A stretch of DNA of 13,298 nt from Promethearchaeota archaeon (GTDB taxonomy: Archaea; Asgardarchaeota; Lokiarchaeia; Sigynarchaeales; SOKP01), in assembly GCA_019057775.1 (NCBI GenBank), contig JAHLWT010000076.1:1-13298 (forward strand), in the 5' to 3' direction. A model generated the notes under the pieces. That model saw only the letters and a list, made by a program, of their open reading frames with translations, was not told where the DNA came from and searched no databases. Below, in pieces: positions 1 through 5,970 of this stretch (positions within the stretch are counted from its first letter, which is position 1; each line of letters starts with the position of its first letter). Made by a program: the position numbers and the translations under genes.

Positions 1-1
1 C

Positions 2-97
2 AAGCGTTTTGGAAGAATTAAAAAGTTAGCTATTATTCAAAGATCATACTCTAATATCGGAAAGAAATATATTAGTGAAATGTTTTTAAATACTTAA
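2..97 (+). CDS. 3' end of an unidentified gene (partial)
   Basis: An open frame enters from the left edge and ends at TAA (95-97). It encodes 31 residues that are basic and hydrophobic (begins KRFGRIKKLAIIQ, ends ISEMFLNT). The composition is protein-like, but the piece is too short to name a family. Its last codons overlap the TATA-like box of the next gene, so the two genes would be separate transcripts on the same strand. The open frame could also be chance. Confidence 0.4.
   Translation, partial: KRFGRIKKLAIIQRSYSNIGKKYISEMFLNT
84..92 (+). promoter_or_regulatory. TATA box (box A) for the 607-residue protein gene
   Basis: TTTTAAATA matches the archaeal box A. Transcription would start about 25 bases downstream, near 115, giving a leader of about 30 bases before the ATG at 145. 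No clear ribosome binding site is seen in that leader. The same nine bases recur upstream of the geranylgeranyl reductase-family gene (11786-11794). Confidence 0.4.
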
Positions 98-144
98 GAA
101 CAAAGTATAAGAGATAACCGAATTACATTACTAGTTAATCCTTT

Positions 145-1968
145 ATGAGCGAAGAAGAAAAGTTTAAAGACATAGTTCAAGAAATTAATGAAATTTATGT
201 ATTCTTGACTCAGCGAGAACCGACTCCAGATGAGGAAATTGAAGCTCGAGAAAATTTGATTGAGAAAATTAAAACAATCATAACTTTGAATGCCTCTCAA
301 GTAGGTGCGAATATGCGTCTTTTTGAGACTGCCTTATCTGAATTGGAAAATTGGGATACTCTGGACTTATGGTTCATAGAATCTGGTTTACCTGAAGTAA
401 TCCAAAAAATCATTAATCTAGATGATAGTTTACCTGAATTTCAAATAATTGAAGAATCTAAAGAAGAACCAATACTTCAATCTGAAAAAGATTCAGAAAC
501 TAATCGTTTTGATATAAATGAGATAGTAAGTAAAGTTTCTGAGCAATTTAAAGGAGAAATTGATGGTCTTAAAGAAAAAATTGGTCATTTAGAACACGAA
601 TTAGAAAGAAAAGAAGAAACTCTTAAGAAATCCCCTTCTAAAAAAGTTGTAAAAACAATTAGGCCAAAAAAAAATGTAAAATTACCCCCACCTAAAATTA
701 AAATTCCTGTAATTAAACCTCCTGAAAAGCCTCCTCAAATTAATATTGTAAGTAAACAAGAACCAGAGAAACCTAAAATTAAATCTGATATAAGCGCTAT
801 TGAACGAGTACAGGCAAAAATTGAGGAAGAATTACAAAAATTAACAACTACACCGATCTTTGAAGAAGAGTCAACTAAAAGCCAAGAAATACCCAAGAAA
901 CCAGAATCAATTGTAGATATTCTTGAAGAATCTACCCCTTTACCGCCTGCTCCAGAACCAAAATTTAAAGTAGAAAAACCTAAAGAACCTGAATCGATCC
1001 TTGATATTCTAGAAGAAACATCTCCTCTCCCTCCTGCACCTGAATTTAACGCAAAACCAGAAGAATCAAAAGAACTAGATCTAATTTCCGATTTACTTGA
1101 AGAGATAGGACCTCTTCCTACTAGTTCCAGCCCAGATTTTCTATCTGAAATACCTAAAGGGTTGGAATCAGATATTGACATCCTAGATGAGCTAGGACCT
1201 TTACCGCCACCACCCAAATCAGACGTTCTCTCTGATCTACCTAAGAACCTGCCAAAACTTGAAATTCCTGAGAAAATATCTTCAGATTCTGAGAAAATTG
1301 GAAGTGAGGAGCAAGAACTTAAGTTTCCTGAACCGAGTGTTCTACCTGAAAAACCCGAAGTTTTAAAAAGAACAAGTCTAATTTCGGAAGTTCTTCTCAC
1401 AGAATCAGAAGCCGACCAACAAAAAACTATTATACCATTCATTCCCAAAAACCCAAAAATCACATCTGTGAGTGTGGAAGAGATCGAGACTGAGTCAATG
1501 AAATCTAGCGGAACAGATTTATTTAATGTATTTTCTTCAGTTGGAGATAACAAAAAAAAAAAAAAGCCTACGAAAAATCTCGAACTTCTTAGCACTATTC
1601 CTACTAAAGAGAAGAAAAAGAAGGAAGTTAAAAAGAAAAAGAAAGATGAAGATTTGGAACCTAATGGAAAACCTACCCAATTTATAGGTTTTAGTTCTAC
1701 CAAGGAAGAACCACCTAGTAATGATGAATTAGAGCCTTTTTCGATAGAAGAATTACCTACGGATAAAGATTCATTGTACCAAGAATTAATTGCTCTTGAA
1801 GGGAAAAGGTATTCCATAGAAAAAAACTATAAAGAAATAGAGAAAAAATTTAGTAATGGATCTATTGATGAGATTGATTTCAAAAAGCAAAATGATGAGC
1901 TTAAAATTAAATTAGACGAAATAACATCGAGAATTAATAAAATACGTAGAGTTATTTCAAGTATATAA
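145..1968 (+). CDS. Large charged coiled-coil protein with 29-residue tandem repeat and C-terminal helical hairpin
   Basis: The family is not recognised. The 607 residues form five segments. Residues 1-100 are an acidic, probably helical domain. Residues 124-163 have coiled-coil character. Residues 165-250 are basic and proline-rich. Residues 253-368 are four tandem 29-residue units, each opening with a D-I/L-L-E/D-E core followed by P-L-P. Residues 470-500 are lysine-rich. Residues 543-607 are two helices joined by a short NGSIDEIDF turn. No signal peptide or membrane segment is visible, so it is probably cytosolic. The disordered motif-rich middle between folded ends suggests a scaffold or adaptor. 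The C-terminal hairpin loosely recalls the ESCRT-I steadiness box, but this could be generic coiled coil. The first ATG is used. A run of 14 A (1552-1565) encodes part of a lysine stretch and is a slippage-prone site. Confidence 0.9.
   Translation: MSEEEKFKDIVQEINEIYVFLTQREPTPDEEIEARENLIEKIKTIITLNASQVGANMRLFETALSELENWDTLDLWFIESGLPEVIQKIINLDDSLPEFQIIEESKEEPILQSEKDSETNRFDINEIVSKVSEQFKGEIDGLKEKIGHLEHELERKEETLKKSPSKKVVKTIRPKKNVKLPPPKIKIPVIKPPEKPPQINIVSKQEPEKPKIKSDISAIERVQAKIEEELQKLTTTPIFEEESTKSQEIPKKPESIVDILEESTPLPPAPEPKFKVEKPKEPESILDILEETSPLPPAPEFNAKPEESKELDLISDLLEEIGPLPTSSSPDFLSEIPKGLESDIDILDELGPLPPPPKSDVLSDLPKNLPKLEIPEKISSDSEKIGSEEQELKFPEPSVLPEKPEVLKRTSLISEVLLTESEADQQKTIIPFIPKNPKITSVSVEEIETESMKSSGTDLFNVFSSVGDNKKKKKPTKNLELLSTIPTKEKKKKEVKKKKKDEDLEPNGKPTQFIGFSSTKEEPPSNDELEPFSIEELPTDKDSLYQELIALEGKRYSIEKNYKEIEKKFSNGSIDEIDFKKQNDELKIKLDEITSRINKIRRVISSI
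901..1248 (+). repeat. Four in-frame 87-bp tandem repeats (29-residue units)
   Basis: The units start at residues 253, 282, 311 and 340 of the 607-residue protein (nt 901, 988, 1075, 1162), an exact 29-residue period with no indels. The conserved core is a D-I/L-L-E/D-E stretch, two variable residues, then P-L-P, followed by a proline-rich and then charged linker. Units 1 and 2 are closest (PESIVDILEE and PESILDILEE); units 3 and 4 are diverged. A weaker unit may precede them near residues 222-239. Confidence 0.85.
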
Positions 1969-1983
1969 CTTATTTTTTAACAT

Positions 1984-2181
1984 TTACGAATTAATTGTAA
2001 AAACTGGTGGCATTGAGTTTTTATGCCGAGTTTTTTCTATCATATCTTTCACCACTTTTATATCATCACTATTTAAATCCGCCAATGATAATCCATTATC
2101 AATTCTGTATAGAATTTCATCTAAGATATCATATTTTATTCCGATTTCATCTTCGTCTGTTTGTCCTTCCCATAATCCGAA
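1984..2181 (-). pseudogene. nadE: 3' remnant of a second nadE (NAD synthetase) gene
   Basis: The minus-strand frame carries the C-terminal segment of NAD+ synthetase: [17 protein letters not shown], then a helix ILYRIDNG, ending MPPVFTINS. The same pattern (GLWKGQTDEGEIGLTYD, ILYRMDYG, MPPMY) ends the larger nadE copy at 4564-5358. Only about the last 65 residues remain: the ATP-binding SGGxDS loop and the catalytic core are missing. The frame runs on to an ATG at 2235, but the residues before GLW do not resemble NadE, so homology stops near 2181. Immediately beyond, coding-like sequence runs on the opposite strand. The two nadE copies are clearly diverged at nucleotide level, so this is an old paralogue or acquired copy rather than a recent duplication. 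Confidence 0.7.
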
Positions 2182-2228
2182 TGTATTTAATACAAGATTC
2201 CAAGATAGAGGATGTACCGTTTGGAGTA

Positions 2229-2438
2229 ATGGCATTATTAAATGAGAAAGAAATTGTAATTATAAGCCATATCTGGACTAAGAACACCATGACTCAACCC
2301 CAACTATATCGATTTAAGATGCGAGTTTCTCAACGATATAAAGATATTGAACGGTACACCGTGTTAGAAACAGAGTTAGAAAATATTGCAGTTCAGTTAT
2401 TTCATGATCGTGTTCTTCCTATTAGATTATTATTATGA
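2229..2438 (+). CDS. Small hypothetical protein or gene fragment
   Basis: From ATG at 2229 the frame encodes 69 residues (starts [16 protein letters not shown], ends VLPIRLLL). It is rich in amphipathic charged and hydrophobic patterning, for example [17 protein letters not shown], which looks like real protein. The frame stays coding-like for about 14 codons upstream (to about 2187), right up to the edge of the nadE remnant, so it may be the tail of a longer gene cut at that junction. No family is recognised. It ends tail to tail with a minus-strand orphan frame. Confidence 0.35.
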   Translation: MALLNEKEIVIISHIWTKNTMTQPQLYRFKMRVSQRYKDIERYTVLETELENIAVQLFHDRVLPIRLLL

Positions 2439-2570
2439 TTCCTTTTTGTGGTAGATTCTCTTTAATGTACTTTTAAAATTAGTCTTAAATGCTTCCTTAA
2501 ATAATAAATCTGTTAGTATAACATGAACTTTATTACACTCTCTAATATTATTATCCAATTCTAGGGTCTG
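2433..2570 (-). pseudogene. Orphan coding-like fragment
   Basis: On the minus strand an open frame ends at TAA (2433-2435) and encodes about 45 protein-like residues, including RECNKVHVILTDLLFKEAF and ending [11 protein letters not shown]. There is no ATG start, and the frame runs back under the 3' end of the 161-residue gene until a stop near 2600. It looks like the surviving C-terminus of a lost gene. No family is recognised, and chance openness cannot be excluded. Confidence 0.25.
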
Positions 2571-3027
2571 GGCCAGTACCAAGTTCCCAACAAGTTAAAT
2601 TATAACAATTTCCATTATTTAATTCTTTGGTTCCGTTGCTTAACAAGCCGCTATGGAATGTAGTGAGGGTATTATCATCTAGTTTTTCTAACCAATAATG
2701 ATTTTGAACTGTATCACTTATCCATAAGACTTTTACAACATAATCTTCAGCCTTCCATTTTTTATGTATTTCATAAATAAATTCCAGATGTTTGTCATAT
2801 TGTTCTCTTTCAAATACATCATATTGTACTTCAAGTGTAAACTCTGTAATCTCAACAATCATATCTGGATTTTCCTTCTCTTCTACTTGAAATGCTAAAA
2901 CTAGTTTGCCATAACTTCTTGGGGTTATTCTATATAAAAATGTAGAGATTAAGGGGATATTTATACTTATACCTAAAATCATTATTACTATAGTAATAAT
3001 TAAAAGTCTTTTTCTTATGGATTGCAT
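2551..3027 (-). CDS. Membrane-anchored hypothetical protein
   Basis: The protein has about 158 residues from the ATG at 3027; an in-frame TTG three codons earlier (3036) is an alternative start. A basic start (QSIRKR) precedes one hydrophobic helix of about 22 residues (LLIITIVIMILGISINIPLI), giving an N-terminal anchor or uncleaved signal. The remaining 120 or so residues would lie outside the membrane: an acidic part followed by a tail with two cysteines about eight residues apart (NGNCYNLTCWELG) that could form a disulfide. No catalytic motif or named family is recognised. It is the best-preserved gene in the decayed region 1984-3779. Confidence 0.65.
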   Translation of the reverse strand: MQSIRKRLLIITIVIMILGISINIPLISTFLYRITPRSYGKLVLAFQVEEKENPDMIVEITEFTLEVQYDVFEREQYDKHLEFIYEIHKKWKAEDYVVKVLWISDTVQNHYWLEKLDDNTLTTFHSGLLSNGTKELNNGNCYNLTCWELGTGPDPRIG

Positions 3028-3036
3028 TGAATTCAA

Positions 3037-3400
3037 ATCTCTTTGTGTTTTTGTTTTAAAATAAAATATTATTCATATATAAATCTAACTATAGTTAAAG
3101 AAAAACTTAAGATTGGATACAAAATTCAGTGATGATGAATTGATCTGATCACAATTTGCTTCATAATCATAGAGAATAATAATGCTCCAAACGGAATGAA
3201 TTTGCACACCTTGATCTCCGATGGAAAATTATTTAGAGATGGAGAAAGATTTATATGGAGCTTTTCCCTTAATTTAAATATGTGACTAAGTAAAATAAGA
3301 GAAATGTTAGCTCCCATTAAGATAGAACAATGCACTCTAAATAAATTTTTTCCTAATTTACCTGAACCCAGGACTTTTTTCAAATATTTACAATATCTCT
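3037..3400. other. Non-coding or unassignable stretch
   Basis: A minus-strand TATA-like box lies at 3076-3083, upstream of the gene at 2551-3027. Beyond it a minus-strand frame of 85 codons (3126-3383) is open, hydrophobic in places, and ends in three histidines, but has no recognisable domain. A plus-strand frame of 29 codons overlaps it from 3196. Neither frame is convincing. It may be decayed coding DNA like its neighbours. Confidence 0.4.
3076..3083 (-). promoter_or_regulatory. TATA box for the membrane-anchored protein gene
   Basis: On the minus strand TTTATATA lies 49 bases before the ATG at 3027, predicting a start site near 3053 and a leader of 17-27 bases. Surrounding DNA is extremely AT-rich, so the specific site is tentative. 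Confidence 0.35.
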
Positions 3401-3628
3401 TTACTCATGTGAAATTGTTGCAAATAACCCTGCATCTCCAAATTTGACGTCTTTCGATCTTGCTTTGATTTGTATCTCTATAAATGTATTATCTGGTCTT
3501 CGGATAACGGCATCAATACCAACATCATCAACTAAAGGAACATAAACATCTAATCCTTCTTTTAACATTTTACCAATAATTCAATATTCCATACGCATCC
3601 CAAATCCTGCAGAATGCCTATACGTAAT
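3401..3628 (-). pseudogene. Broken PD-(D/E)XK nuclease-like gene
   Basis: The minus strand encodes RHSAGFGMRMEY, then TGA (3581-3583), then IIGKMLKEGLDVYVPLVDD, GIDAVIRR and TFIEIQIKAR, ending FGDAGLFATISHE and TAA (3401-3403). The GID ... E-x-Q-x-K arrangement, with an aliphatic strand before it, is the catalytic signature of the PD-(D/E)XK fold as in DUF4365-like and intron-associated nucleases. The TGA falls where a tryptophan would fit (TGG to TGA). The frame stops well before the usual C-terminal half, and no continuation is seen in the neighbouring frames. It was probably once a nuclease of about 150 residues, now inactivated by a nonsense change and loss of the 3' half. Confidence 0.6.
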
Positions 3629-3632
3629 TTAA

Positions 3633-3779
3633 TCACCAACTCATTTTGTTAATAGTTATGATCAAAAATCAATTCTTACTCAATGGATTATTTCAAATGC
3701 TACTAAAATCGCTGAATATTCTATTAGAGACCATTATGTTAACCTATTAAAACCGATTTTCAATAATAAACACGTTTAG
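3633..3779 (+). pseudogene. Orphan coding-like fragment
   Basis: The plus-strand frame is open for 48 codons up to TAG (3777-3779) with no ATG. It reads as plausible protein (SILTQWIISNATKIAEYSI, then HYVNLLKPIF). It begins next to the broken nuclease gene on the opposite strand. It may be the C-terminal remnant of a lost gene; the family is unknown and chance openness is possible. Confidence 0.22.
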
Positions 3780-3854
3780 TAATTGGTTTTTTTTATATTT
3801 CAAAATTTATACTAGTATATCACTTCAAAATTAAAAATTGGACTCCATAAATAA

Positions 3855-3864
3855 TTTATATTTA
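3855..3864 (+). promoter_or_regulatory. TATA box of a leaderless gene
   Basis: TTTATATTTA is centred about 24-26 bases before the ATG at 3883, the spacing expected when transcription starts at the start codon itself. No ribosome binding site lies between. This supports a leaderless mRNA for the zinc-ribbon membrane protein. Confidence 0.5.
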
Positions 3865-3882
3865 ATAAATTTGTAATTATAG

Positions 3883-4425
3883 ATGATGAGATTAATGAAA
3901 TATAAACGAGATCCATATACTAAGGGGTGGTTGATTATTACTGCAATAGTAATAATTGGATTATTTTTTCTTTTAGGTATAAATATTTTCACAACAATTA
4001 CCGATTATGAGGGGAATGATAACATCGGGGGTTTAATACAATTTCAATTTAGTTGGTTGAGCATTCTATGGTTTGCTATAGGTTGTATAATTTTAATTAG
4101 GCATTTATTAGTAACTACAAATAGAAGTAAATTAAGAAAAATTGTTATATCTGAATTTGAGATGAATCCAAATATTTCTGTAGAGGAAATTAGAGTTAAA
4201 ACAGGCATTTCAATGAAAGAAGTTAGTTTAATCATTTTAAATTTAAAAACTAGGGGGAAGTTACGGGGAAATTTTTTATCTGATACTGGAGAAGCAAAAT
4301 CTATGCAAGTTATTACACAAGAACAGCAATTTATTCAAGAAACTAAGGGATATTGTCCTTATTGCGGAACTCCTGTAAGTTCAAAAGAAGCTTTATTTTG
4401 TAATTATTGTGGGACCAAATTATAA
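3883..4425 (+). CDS. Two-helix membrane protein with possible winged-helix and C-terminal zinc ribbon
   Basis: The 180 residues show two transmembrane helices (about 16-38 and 57-75), then a helical region at about 84-135 patterned like a winged helix (ISVEEIRVKTGISMKEV, followed by LKTRGKL), then a C-terminal zinc ribbon with two CxxC knuckles (CPYCGTPV and CNYCGTKL). Both soluble parts follow the second helix and probably face the cytoplasm. The function is unknown; membrane-tethered sensing or protein interaction is an inference. Two further ATGs within the first five codons could serve as the start, but the TATA spacing favours 3883. The gene stands alone, with decayed DNA upstream and nadE convergent downstream. 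Confidence 0.85.
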   Translation: MMRLMKYKRDPYTKGWLIITAIVIIGLFFLLGINIFTTITDYEGNDNIGGLIQFQFSWLSILWFAIGCIILIRHLLVTTNRSKLRKIVISEFEMNPNISVEEIRVKTGISMKEVSLIILNLKTRGKLRGNFLSDTGEAKSMQVITQEQQFIQETKGYCPYCGTPVSSKEALFCNYCGTKL

Positions 4426-4442
4426 TTTTTTTAATAACTTTA

Positions 4443-4550
4443 ATGTTAATGGTAATTAAAAAAAAAAAATTAAAAGAATTTTCGGAAGAATTTAATAAAT
4501 TAATTCTTGCTTGGAAAGACCGTTATATTGAATATCAAAATTCTTCATAA
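4443..4550 (+). CDS. Possible 35-residue small protein
   Basis: ATG at 4443 to TAA at 4548-4550 encodes a lysine-rich, amphipathic peptide (MLMVIKKKKLKEFSEEFNK, then LILAWKDRYIEY). It lies 17 bases after the zinc-ribbon gene on the same strand. The helical patterning is protein-like, but the start includes a 12-A run and no ribosome binding site is evident, so it may be chance. Confidence 0.22.
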   Translation: MLMVIKKKKLKEFSEEFNKLILAWKDRYIEYQNSS

Positions 4551-4563
4551 AAGACATTTTTAC

Positions 4564-5358
4564 TTAATCATTTAAAAGTATTTCGTACATTGGAGGCATT
4601 TTACACTTATGCTCTGCTAATCTCATCATTTTCTTAATTTTCCTAACATTCTCCTGATTTAAATCACTTAAGTCAAGACCATAATCCATTCTATATAGAA
4701 TTTCATCTAATTTATCATAAGTTAGACCTATCTCCCCCTCGTCAGTTTGACCTTTCCAAAGCCCAGCGCTTGGAATTCTTTTTATGATTTTTTCAGGAAT
4801 TTTTAGAATTTCTGCTATTTCTCTGACTTCACATTTATAAAGTGCACCAATTGGTTCAAAGTCTACTCCACTCTAGTGTAGGAATTCGTTTATAATACCT
4901 AAATCACCATATTTAGTAAAATACCCAATTGCATGCTCTGTTCTGTTTCCTGTTCCTCCCACTAAATATCCCAATGATTGGGCTATATAGTATAAAGTTG
5001 TCATTCTTAATCGAGGTTTTATATTTGCCAATGTCATTTTATTTGCTTTAATTTCAGGTAATGAGACTTTCAATAATTCTCTATACGTCGAAGTCAAGTC
5101 AACAATACGAAAAGAAATTCCTAATGATACAGCAACTAATTTGGCATCTTCTAAATCTTGGTAAACTGATTCACAAGGTAATCCAACACCAATCACGTTT
5201 TTTTTCCCAACTCCTTCAACACAAAATCCCGCTGTGACCGCTGAATCAATTCCACCACTAAGCCCTACGACAACACCTTTCAATTTAGCAGAATTTACAT
5301 AATTTTTTATCCAGTTTTGAATATTAAGTACAATCTTTTTGTAATCTAATTTTCGCAT
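4564..5358 (-). pseudogene. nadE: NAD+ synthetase gene interrupted by an in-frame TAG
   Basis: NadE converts nicotinic acid adenine dinucleotide to NAD+ with ATP and an amide nitrogen source; it is cytosolic. From the ATG at 5358 (an upstream TTG at 5370 is also in frame) the frame shows the PP-loop SGGIDS (residues 34-39), the conserved ANIKPRLRMT helix (111-120), GTGNRTE (135-141) and YFTKYGD (146-152). At codon 162 (4873-4875) comes TAG. The same frame then runs 102 codons to TAA (4564-4566) with GVDFEPIGALYKCEVRE, GLWKGQTDEGEIGLTYD and MPPMYEIL, all typical NadE. The family normally reads straight from YGD to GGVD; here about ten extra codons ending in the TAG are inserted. Total size (264 codons) is normal. 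It is either a very recent pseudogene, a sequencing error, or a recoded gene. No in-frame restart codon follows the TAG closely. Confidence 0.85.
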
Positions 5359-5388
5359 ATTAAATTTCAATTATCCTTTTTTTTAAAA

Positions 5389-5414
5389 CTCTTTTAAAAA
5401 TAAAATTAAAAGAG
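5389..5414. promoter_or_regulatory. Perfect 9-bp inverted repeat in the nadE/5513 divergent promoter region
   Basis: The arms are CTCTTTTAA (5389-5397) and TTAAAAGAG (5406-5414), separated by 8 bases. The left arm abuts a minus-strand TATA-like run (5381-5390) placed about 28 bases before the nadE ATG, so a bound repressor could block that promoter. The surrounding AT richness makes part of the symmetry likely by chance, but the CTC/GAG ends add specificity. Confidence 0.4.
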
Positions 5415-5502
5415 AAGATTAAAATAGGAAATTTAAAATTATAAAAATAAAAATATCTTCTTATTGTAATTCATAAGAAAAAATTAATTAATATTGAAAA
5501 AA

Positions 5503-5507
5503 GTGAT
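5503..5507 (+). promoter_or_regulatory. Ribosome binding site for the 136-residue protein
   Basis: GTGAT, part of the archaeal GGTGAT Shine-Dalgarno core, ends five bases before the ATG at 5513. Most other genes in the window lack such a site, so this transcript is probably leadered. Confidence 0.5.
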
Positions 5508-5512
5508 ATAGT

Positions 5513-5923
5513 ATGAGTGAGGAATTTAAAGCAACTGTAGATTCATCGTACGATAATGGGACTCCCTTATGGATTTATACCTCTGATTATGTGTATGGGA
5601 TGGTACCAACTGCTGGTGACAAGTGGATTGAAGTGTCTTACACATTTGAAGATCCGGATGATCCCTTAATGAAGGGAGAAAAGGGAGCTGATATTGCCTA
5701 TCAATTAATGATGGAAGAAATATCTAAAGGTCTCACTTTTTATGTGGATGATTTAAAAGTACCAGCATTAAAGCAATTCACAGAGGCATCAGGTAAATCA
5801 GGTTCTGAATTAATTAAAGCAGTGATAGAAGAATTAATTAATAACACAGCTAACTATACAGCGAATACTGATTTTATAGTTAAAAGTAAAGACGAACTGG
5901 GCAAATTAAAAGAAAAAGTCTAA
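5513..5923 (+). CDS. Hypothetical 136-residue protein
   Basis: The family is not recognised. The first 60 or so residues look beta-rich (PLWIYTSDYVYGMVP, KWIEVSYTFEDP); the rest is mainly helical (IAYQLMMEEISKGL, GSELIKAVIEELI), ending in a lysine-rich tail. There is no signal peptide, membrane helix or cysteine, so it should be a soluble cytosolic acidic protein. The start is well supported by the ribosome binding site at 5503-5507. It is divergent from nadE across a promoter region with an inverted repeat, and convergent with the next unknown gene, 47 bases apart. No function is proposed. Confidence 0.8.
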   Translation: MSEEFKATVDSSYDNGTPLWIYTSDYVYGMVPTAGDKWIEVSYTFEDPDDPLMKGEKGADIAYQLMMEEISKGLTFYVDDLKVPALKQFTEASGKSGSELIKAVIEELINNTANYTANTDFIVKSKDELGKLKEKV

Positions 5924-5970
5924 TTCATTTTTAATATCTATTCAAAATTAGCTCTTTTGAAAAATATTTT

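Noticed and set aside
94..300. Minus-strand open frame across the start of the 607-residue gene
   Set aside because: Phe/Leu/Ser-rich antisense of an acidic coding region, with no support.
735..1817. Long minus-strand open frame of 360 codons
   Set aside because: It is the antisense shadow of the 607-residue gene: serine- and glycine-rich sequence from the complement of Glu/Lys/Pro codons, with no domain and no promoter.
2007..2228. 5' part of the plus-strand frame running from 2007 to 2438
   Set aside because: This part lies opposite the nadE remnant, whose minus-strand homology is clear. Only the portion after about 2187 looks coding.
3126..3383. Minus-strand open frame of 85 codons
   Set aside because: Some hydrophobic patterning but no domain, signal or start support. 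It lies in the decayed region and is left unassigned.
4044..4235. Minus-strand open frame inside the zinc-ribbon membrane protein gene
   Set aside because: Antisense shadow; the plus-strand gene has domains and a TATA box at the right spacing.
4427..4471. T-rich then A-rich stretch after the zinc-ribbon gene as a hairpin terminator
   Set aside because: Pairing is only between homopolymer-like T and A runs, which arises easily in such AT-rich DNA.
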